Below the pieces are notes generated by a model that was not told the DNA's origin, ran no database searches, and was given only the letters and a program-made list of their open reading frames with translations. Below, in pieces: positions 5,562 through 9,372 of a stretch of 9,372 bases of DNA (position 1 is the stretch's first letter; each line of letters opens with the position of its first letter). A program made the position numbers and the translations under genes. The DNA is taken from NCBI GenBank assembly GCA_015231995.1, contig JADGAO010000128.1:1-9372 (forward strand), written 5' to 3'. Source of the stretch: Nitrospinota bacterium (GTDB lineage: Bacteria > Nitrospinota_A > UBA7883 > JACRLM01).

Positions 5562-6044
5562 ATGCAAAAAATCGTCCCCTGCCTGTGGTTCAAGGGCAAC
5601 GCCGAGGAGGCCGTGAATTTCTATGCCTCGATTTTCAAGGACTCCAAAGTAGTCTCCATGTCCAGATATGGAGAAAGCGGGTCAAAAGTATCCAAAATGC
5701 CAAAGGGATCGGTAATGACGATATCCTTCCAACTCAATGGGCAGGAATTCCTGGCAATGAACAGTGAGCCGGATTTTCCGTTCACACCCGCCATATCGTT
5801 CATGGTTCACTGCCAGACTCAGGCGGAAGTTGACTATTATTGGGACAAATTAGCCGACGGCGGGGAATATCAGCAATGCGGCTGGCTTACCGATAAGTTC
5901 GGACTCTTCTGGCAGATCGTTCCCGTGGAGATCGAAAAAATATTGAGCGGGGACAATCCGGCGAAATCCGACAAGATGATGAACGCGTTGCTAAAAATGG
6001 AGAGACTGGATATTGCGGAGCTGAAACGCGCGTACGAGCGATAA
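5562..6044 (+). CDS. VOC-superfamily protein, PhnB-like (3-demethylubiquinone methyltransferase-like fold)
   Basis: A 160-residue cytoplasmic protein of the VOC (glyoxalase/bleomycin-resistance) superfamily, in the PhnB-like branch annotated as 3-demethylubiquinone-9 3-methyltransferase-like. That label is a domain name and not a demonstrated activity. Marks: QKIVPCLWFKGNAEEAVNFY (2-21), SIFKDSKV, a strand pair with VMTISFQLNGQEFLAMN (51-67), PAISFMVHCQTQAEVDYYWDKL (76-97), and CGWLTDKFGLFWQIVP (106-121). The family's typical single-site metal ligands are not obvious. GGGAGAGG lies a few bases upstream of the ATG. First gene of the plus-strand operon, 31 bases before the ArsR-type gene. VOC-PhnB proteins next to ArsR and SRPBCC genes are a recurrent pattern, which suggests a shared small-molecule response. 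Confidence 0.9.
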   Translation: MQKIVPCLWFKGNAEEAVNFYASIFKDSKVVSMSRYGESGSKVSKMPKGSVMTISFQLNGQEFLAMNSEPDFPFTPAISFMVHCQTQAEVDYYWDKLADGGEYQQCGWLTDKFGLFWQIVPVEIEKILSGDNPAKSDKMMNALLKMERLDIAELKRAYER

Positions 6045-6075
6045 CGGCTCTCACAACAACTTTTGGGTATATATC

Positions 6076-6432
6076 ATGTCGCCGAGCGATCATCTAAGCT
6101 CCACATTCGCGGCGCTCGCTGACCCTACGCGCCGGGCCATCCTTGCGCGTCTGGCTTCGGGCGAAACTTCGGTTACGGAGCTTGCCAAGCCTTTCAAAAT
6201 GTCTGCCCCGGCCATTACCAAGCACCTTAAGGTGTTGCAACGCGCTGGGCTGATTACGCAAGGCCGCCAGGCGCAATGGCGCCCGTGCAGGCTGGAGGCC
6301 AAGCCGCTTCGCGAAGCCGCCGAGTGGGTGGAGCAATATCGCCGCTACTGGGAGCAGAGTCTCGACCGGCTGGATAACTATCTTCAGGAGCTTCAATCTA
6401 AGGAGAAAAAGCATGGCAAAGGAAAACCTTGA
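6076..6432 (+). CDS. ArsR-type winged-helix repressor (non-metal type)
   Basis: A 118-residue ArsR/SmtB-fold repressor. FAALADPTRRAILARLASGE (11-30) opens the domain, the helix-turn-helix is at about 32-54 (VTELAKPFKMSAPAITKHLKVL), and the wing follows at about 57-73 (AGLITQGRQAQWRPCRL). It lacks the ELCVCD metal-thiolate motif and has only Cys71, so sensing of As, Cd or Zn is unlikely. This subgroup typically lies in front of SRPBCC/AHSA1 genes and may use the partner protein or a small ligand as signal. The C-terminus is very basic (KEKKHGKGKP). No strong ribosome site precedes the ATG (31 bases after the VOC gene), so coupling to VOC translation is possible. Its last 20 bases overlap the next gene's start. 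It is the natural candidate to bind the CCATTA array at 5506-5546. Confidence 0.92.
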   Translation: MSPSDHLSSTFAALADPTRRAILARLASGETSVTELAKPFKMSAPAITKHLKVLQRAGLITQGRQAQWRPCRLEAKPLREAAEWVEQYRRYWEQSLDRLDNYLQELQSKEKKHGKGKP

Positions 6433-6895
6433 TGACATATCCAGTCGTGAGATTGTCATCTCACGCGTAGTTGACGCCCCGCGTGAGCTTGTATGGAAGG
6501 TGTGGACTGAAGCGGAGCATGTGGCCAAATGGTGGGGGCCGAACGGCTTCACTTGCACAATTGAGACAATGGACGTGAGGCCCGGCGGCATGTGGAAACT
6601 TGTGATGCACGGCCCTGATGGCGTTGACTATCCCAACAAGAGCCGATTTATCGAAGTGGTGAAACCAGAGCGCATTGTCTTTTCCCATGGCGGCGCCAAA
6701 GAGGGAGGGCCTGGCGTACACTTTGAGGCGACATGGACATTTGAGGCGCTCGGCGACAAAACCCGCGTTACAGGACGCTTGCTATTCCCCACGGCGGCTA
6801 AACGTGACTTTGTGGTCAAAGAGTTTGGAGCCATTGAAGGAGGTAAGCAGAACCTTGAGCGCCTTGCGGAATATCTGAAGGAAATTAATCTATAA
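6413..6895 (+). CDS. SRPBCC / AHSA1-like protein, first copy
   Basis: A 160-residue START/Bet v1-like (SRPBCC, AHSA1 subgroup) protein with a deep hydrophobic pocket fold. The family hallmark is REIVISRVVDAPRELVWKVW (12-31), then KWWGPNGF (39-46), MDVRPGGMW (53-61), PERIVF (85-90), ATWTFEALGDKTRVTG (106-121) and a long C-terminal helix from about 135 to 158 that closes the cavity. Proteins of this group bind lipids or small aromatics or act as cochaperones; which applies here is not known. AGGAG lies about seven bases before the ATG, inside the 3' end of the ArsR-type gene, so the two are translationally coupled. The next gene is a divergent paralogue, pointing to an old tandem duplication. 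Confidence 0.93.
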   Translation: MAKENLDDISSREIVISRVVDAPRELVWKVWTEAEHVAKWWGPNGFTCTIETMDVRPGGMWKLVMHGPDGVDYPNKSRFIEVVKPERIVFSHGGAKEGGPGVHFEATWTFEALGDKTRVTGRLLFPTAAKRDFVVKEFGAIEGGKQNLERLAEYLKEINL

Positions 6896-6916
6896 ATCAA
6901 AGAAAGTGGGTAAGGC

Positions 6917-7405
6917 ATGAACGAAAGTAATTTTGGCGTCAATAGCGCTGGACAACGGGAACTCGTCATCACGCGTGTCTTCGATGCGCCGCGAGCGTTG
7001 GTTTGGCAGGTGTGGACCGACCCCAAACACATCATGCGCTGGTGGGGGCCAAATGGTTTTAGCAACTCGTCCTGCGAATCGGACTTGCGTGTTGGAGGAA
7101 GGTTTCATTTGAACATGTCCGCCCCGGATGGCGCCACCTATCCGTGTAAAGGCATTTACCGCGAGATCGCAGAGCCGGAACGTATCGTCTATGAGAGCGA
7201 AGCGGACGAAAGCCACCCATGCGGAGCGGGACTCCCGCCGCGTTCGCTTGTAACGCTGACTTTCGCCGAGAGCGACGGCAAAACTACGCTTACGCTTCAT
7301 ACCAGTTTTGAATCGGAAGCTCGTCGTGACGCCGCCAACAAAGCGGGGTTCAGCGGCAGTTGGACGGAATGCCTGGAACGTCTGGGCGAATATTTAAATT
7401 CTTAA
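6917..7405 (+). CDS. SRPBCC / AHSA1-like protein, second copy
   Basis: A 162-residue paralogue of the preceding gene. The alignment is plain: RELVITRVFDAPRALVWQVW (14-33), RWWGPNGF (41-48), DLRVGGRF (56-63), APDGATYPCKG (69-79), PERIVYE (87-93) and a C-terminal helix with WTECLERLGEYL (149-160). Between about 92 and 112 it differs from copy one: instead of the GGAKEGG stretch it has EADESHPCGAGLPPRS, with extra acidic residues and Cys102, so ligand-pocket entrance or partner contact may differ. Cys53, Cys77, Cys102 and Cys152 make it cysteine-rich for the family. It starts 21 bases after copy one; the upstream sequence is only weakly ribosome-site-like (GGGTAAGG). Confidence 0.92.
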   Translation: MNESNFGVNSAGQRELVITRVFDAPRALVWQVWTDPKHIMRWWGPNGFSNSSCESDLRVGGRFHLNMSAPDGATYPCKGIYREIAEPERIVYESEADESHPCGAGLPPRSLVTLTFAESDGKTTLTLHTSFESEARRDAANKAGFSGSWTECLERLGEYLNS

Positions 7406-7415
7406 GGAGAAAATC

Positions 7416-7598
7416 ATGAAAACCAAGGAAAAAACCGTATTGAACGCAATGATAAAAGCGGGCAAGCCAGTGCGTGGCGCCGAAGTGGCCGAGGCCACGG
7501 GACTGGATCAAAAGGAAGTCGGCAAAATAATAGCCTCGCTGAAAAAACAGGGCAAAGTAACTTCTCCCAAAGTCTGTTTTTACTCGCCGGTAAAGTAA
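7416..7598 (+). CDS. 60-residue winged-helix DNA-binding protein
   Basis: A very small protein that looks like a bare winged helix: a helix (4-14), GKPVRGAEVAEATGLDQKEVGKIIASLKKQG (16-46) as the helix-turn-helix, and the wing KVTSPKVCFYSPVK (47-60). The first helix and basic surface (nine or so Lys) suit DNA binding. A clear AGGAG lies about seven bases before the ATG and ten bases after the second SRPBCC gene, so it belongs to the same transcript. Similar 60-70-residue stand-alone proteins occur beside SRPBCC, VOC or stress genes and are named only as transcriptional regulators. Single Cys54 in the wing. It could be a corepressor or antagonist of the ArsR-type protein. The fold is confident, the role is not known. 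Confidence 0.82.
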   Translation: MKTKEKTVLNAMIKAGKPVRGAEVAEATGLDQKEVGKIIASLKKQGKVTSPKVCFYSPVK

Positions 7599-7667
7599 TT
7601 TCAAAATGGACAGTAACAAACCATCAATAGGGAGGCGCATCAAACAAACAGCTCCTCCGGCAAGAAA

Positions 7668-8075
7668 TCATCGTTTTGAACTCATGGCCTTTACATGTTT
7701 CAGCTTTTTATCTTTGGCGTAGTTCCGATAGGCGGCTGTTTCAACCCCATAAATGGCCGCCATCCCTTTTTCATTAAAGTGAATTCCCCATCCATAACGT
7801 TTTCCCAACGCCGAGCATCGCAAACATGGCTGACCCTTTGAAAAATACTTTTTCCGTTCGTCGGCCCTGTTTTCCTTGGGGATATTGTTCCTCGTGGCGA
7901 AAACCTCGAACAAAACATCCTCCTGGGTATATTTATATGGGTTATTGGCGATCATCTCATATTGCAAAACCGGAATGGTTTTCTCCTCCCCTCTCTGCTT
8001 TGGAACCTCGGAGGATTTTACCGGACAGTCAGCGGCCACCTCGATAAAAGTGGGGTAATAGTTGTTATCCTTCAC
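7668..8075 (-). CDS. DUF6157-like protein of unknown function
   Basis: A 135-residue soluble protein with the run of motifs I associate with the DUF6157 family: TFIEVAADCPVKSSEVPK (9-26), VLQYEMIANNPYKYTQEDVL (36-55), FSKGQPCLRCSALGKRYGWG (78-97) and a C-terminal KAMSSKR. The family has no assigned biochemical role. Cys17, Cys84 and Cys87 include a C-L-R-C pair. The start is GTG at 8075, with GGAG about five bases upstream (GGAGACGAT); the ATG overlapping it (ATGTGA) stops at once. It begins 27 bases behind the rhodanese gene on the same strand, so the two are very likely one transcript. The gene converges on the plus-strand operon across a 69-base gap with no convincing terminator. Confidence 0.85.
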   Translation of the reverse strand: MKDNNYYPTFIEVAADCPVKSSEVPKQRGEEKTIPVLQYEMIANNPYKYTQEDVLFEVFATRNNIPKENRADERKKYFSKGQPCLRCSALGKRYGWGIHFNEKGMAAIYGVETAAYRNYAKDKKLKHVKAMSSKR

Positions 8076-8102
8076 ATCGTCTCCAGAAAGGCGCTGCCCC
8101 AG

Positions 8103-8990
8103 TTATTTGCCCGACAGTTTCCACCACGCTTCCATCCCGCCTTCGTAATTGCGAGCGTCGGGCAGTCCGGCTAGTTGATGAACCATCCACGCATAGCCGG
8201 AACGGATACCTCCACGACAGTAATAGACAATCGGCTTGCTGATATCAACGCCGTTATCGTTCAGCAGTCGCTTTAACGCAGAGGCGTCCAGCGGGCGCCG
8301 GTCGGAGCCGGTGTAAAACTTTATCCATTCGATATGTATCGCCCCAGGTATCGCGCCGGGTAGCCATTCCATCGTCGAGCGTGTGTCAATCAAAACCATC
8401 GGGGTTTTTGGATGTTCGATTTCGGCGGTGAAAATGTCCATCTGCGGAGCCAGCTTGAAATTGTAAGAGACCCTTGCTTTGCCCTTGAGGGCTTCCGCAT
8501 TCATCGGCAAATTGGCGTTGCGCCACGCCTGAACTCCGCCGTTCAATACTCGTATGGGGCCTTCATGCCCCATCCACGCCAGAGCCCAGCAAACCCAGCC
8601 TTCACCGCCCCAGCTTTTATCGGCGTCGCCGTAAACAACTATGGGGGTCTTCTCATCAATACTCATAGCTCCCAGGGTGGAAGCCAACGCTTTGGGTGGG
8701 AAAATCCTGAACGGTATCCCCTGCTCATCGGTTCGTGTGAAATCTTCCCACGAAAACGATAACGAGCCGGGAATACGCCCCGCCTGCCATTCGGATTTGG
8801 GCCTGCCATCGAGTATCACCCACTTAGACAGCTCAGCGTTCAGTGTGGAGGGTTCGATCAGAGCCATGTTGACGGCGAAGGCGTTCCCCGCAGATAATAA
8901 GCCCACCGCAATGAATAATAATAACGCCATCCCAGGATTCCACCCGTATTTATCGAAAAAACTTCTCACCTGGGGAATACCGCTTCTCAT
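8103..8990 (-). CDS. exported two-domain rhodanese sulfurtransferase
   Basis: A 295-residue tandem rhodanese with a Sec-type signal peptide: basic start (MRSGIPQVRSFFDK), a hydrophobic core at about 21-35, and a probable cleavage after Ala39 (A-F-A). The protein would act in the periplasm. The N-terminal domain (about 45-160) has WVILDGR and VLNGGVQAW but no active-loop Cys. The C-terminal domain (about 175-292) has MVLIDTR and the active loop YYCRGGIRSG with Cys258, the classical CxGGxR six-residue type of thiosulfate sulfurtransferases. GGAG lies six bases before the ATG; the in-frame ATG at 8930 would remove the basic n-region. Its 5' end overlaps the candidate 5' end of the divergent GT-C gene. 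It differs from the rhodanese lipoprotein at 1006-1902 in anchor and in active-loop sequence. The DUF6157-like gene follows in the same operon. Confidence 0.93.
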   Translation of the reverse strand: MRSGIPQVRSFFDKYGWNPGMALLLFIAVGLLSAGNAFAVNMALIEPSTLNAELSKWVILDGRPKSEWQAGRIPGSLSFSWEDFTRTDEQGIPFRIFPPKALASTLGAMSIDEKTPIVVYGDADKSWGGEGWVCWALAWMGHEGPIRVLNGGVQAWRNANLPMNAEALKGKARVSYNFKLAPQMDIFTAEIEHPKTPMVLIDTRSTMEWLPGAIPGAIHIEWIKFYTGSDRRPLDASALKRLLNDNGVDISKPIVYYCRGGIRSGYAWMVHQLAGLPDARNYEGGMEAWWKLSGK

Positions 8991-9372
8991 TTCTGTCTCC
9001 TATTGTTATCTGGCTTTGCAGGCCGATTTGCGTTTATCCATACCCGCTTTGACAGGAGCATCCGCCTTCATCATGGCTCTCCTGTCGCTCTCCATATATC
9101 TGGCGGAAAAACAATATGTGGTTTGGTCTGCGCGCGTAATCCTTATCCTGGCCGCGCTATTGCGGATTCTTTTCCTCTTCCGTTCCCCGGAGCTATCCGA
9201 CGACATTTACCGGTATCTATGGGACGGCCTGACGATTTTGAGCGGCGATAATCCGTATGCCATAGCCCCGGCGGATTCAAAACCGCTTTCGCCGGAATCT
9301 CTCGCGTTGCTAAACCGGGTCAATCACCCGCAATTGATTACCATTTATCCTCCGGCGGCACAAATGCTTTTT
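8911..9372 (+). CDS. 5' part of a polytopic GT-C glycosyltransferase (GT87/polyprenol-phosphate mannosyltransferase-like), runs off window
   Basis: An open frame with no stop before 9372. The 154 residues seen match the N-terminus of GT-C sugar transferases that use polyprenyl-phosphate sugars on the outer face of the inner membrane. The diagnostic stretch is ELSDDIYRYLWDG (94-106), with the acidic pair Asp97-Asp98 that is catalytic in such enzymes, then NPYAIAP and NHPQLITIYPP (138-148). Upstream hydrophobic segments at about 17-36, 43-62 and 72-91 fit three membrane helices. The start is uncertain. ATG 8911 gives a full first helix preceded by lysines but has no ribosome site and overlaps the divergent rhodanese gene by 80 bases. 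TTG 9016 or ATG 9073 (with AGGAG 14 bases upstream) would cut that helix. The family is clear from position 9181 onward. Confidence 0.78.
   Translation, partial: MNNNNAIPGFHPYLSKKLLTWGIPLLISVSYCYLALQADLRLSIPALTGASAFIMALLSLSIYLAEKQYVVWSARVILILAALLRILFLFRSPELSDDIYRYLWDGLTILSGDNPYAIAPADSKPLSPESLALLNRVNHPQLITIYPPAAQMLF

Noticed and set aside
6094..7300. Several minus-strand frames of 130-165 codons opposite the ArsR/SRPBCC genes
   Set aside because: They lie wholly opposite confident genes, and their products lack any recognisable motif.
7631..7660. GGAGG...CCTCC hairpin between the convergent genes, as a bidirectional terminator
   Set aside because: The stem is only five pairs around an 18-nt loop and neither strand has a T-tract after it.

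Overview
The window reads as a stretch of a Gram-negative, mid-GC bacterial chromosome. The evidence is one exported lipoprotein, one Sec-exported periplasmic-type enzyme, Shine-Dalgarno starts (AGGAG/GGAGG) before most genes, and a few TTG/GTG starts. The content would suit a deltaproteobacterium- or Nitrospinota-like lineage, but that is a guess: no rRNA or universal marker gene is present. No tRNA, CRISPR array, transposase, integrase or phage gene was seen.

Layout. (1) 1-219 holds no gene, only a repeat-like motif and a G8 tract. (2) 220-1920, minus strand: a two-domain rhodanese lipoprotein followed, after an intrinsic-terminator-like hairpin, by a TVP38/TMEM64 (VTT) membrane protein. 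(3) 2095/2152-3624, plus strand: a processive family 2 glycosyltransferase of the CslA/BcsA type, with no partner subunits beside it. (4) 3642-4878, minus strand: an NTF2/SnoaL-like protein, a four-helix membrane protein and a TfoX N-terminal-domain protein, read as one operon. The divergent HxlR-type regulator (4994-5419) probably controls it; the shared 115-bp spacer carries two matching dyads exactly 30 bp apart. (5) 5562-7598, plus strand: a compact cluster of VOC/PhnB-like protein, ArsR-type repressor, two tandem SRPBCC (AHSA1-like) proteins and a 60-residue winged-helix protein. It is preceded by a TTGACA-N17-TATTTT promoter with overlapping palindromes. (6) 7668-8990, minus strand: an exported two-domain rhodanese and a DUF6157-like protein. 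(7) 8911-9372, plus strand: the start of a polytopic GT-C mannosyltransferase-like gene that runs off the window.

How the parts work together. Modules 4 and 5 are small single-domain proteins (NTF2-like, VOC, SRPBCC, TfoX-N, HxlR, ArsR). Such families are often found beside one another and are usually poorly characterised. The layout suggests two regulator-controlled cassettes for handling small hydrophobic or reactive molecules; that role is inferred from family folds and no substrate can be read from the sequence. The two rhodanese modules are unrelated in sequence detail and flank these cassettes. I found no clear sign of a defence system or a new mobile element. The most checkable novel points are the two operator arrays, the 17-bp inverted repeat at 5427-5501, and the overlapping divergent 5' ends at 8911-8990.
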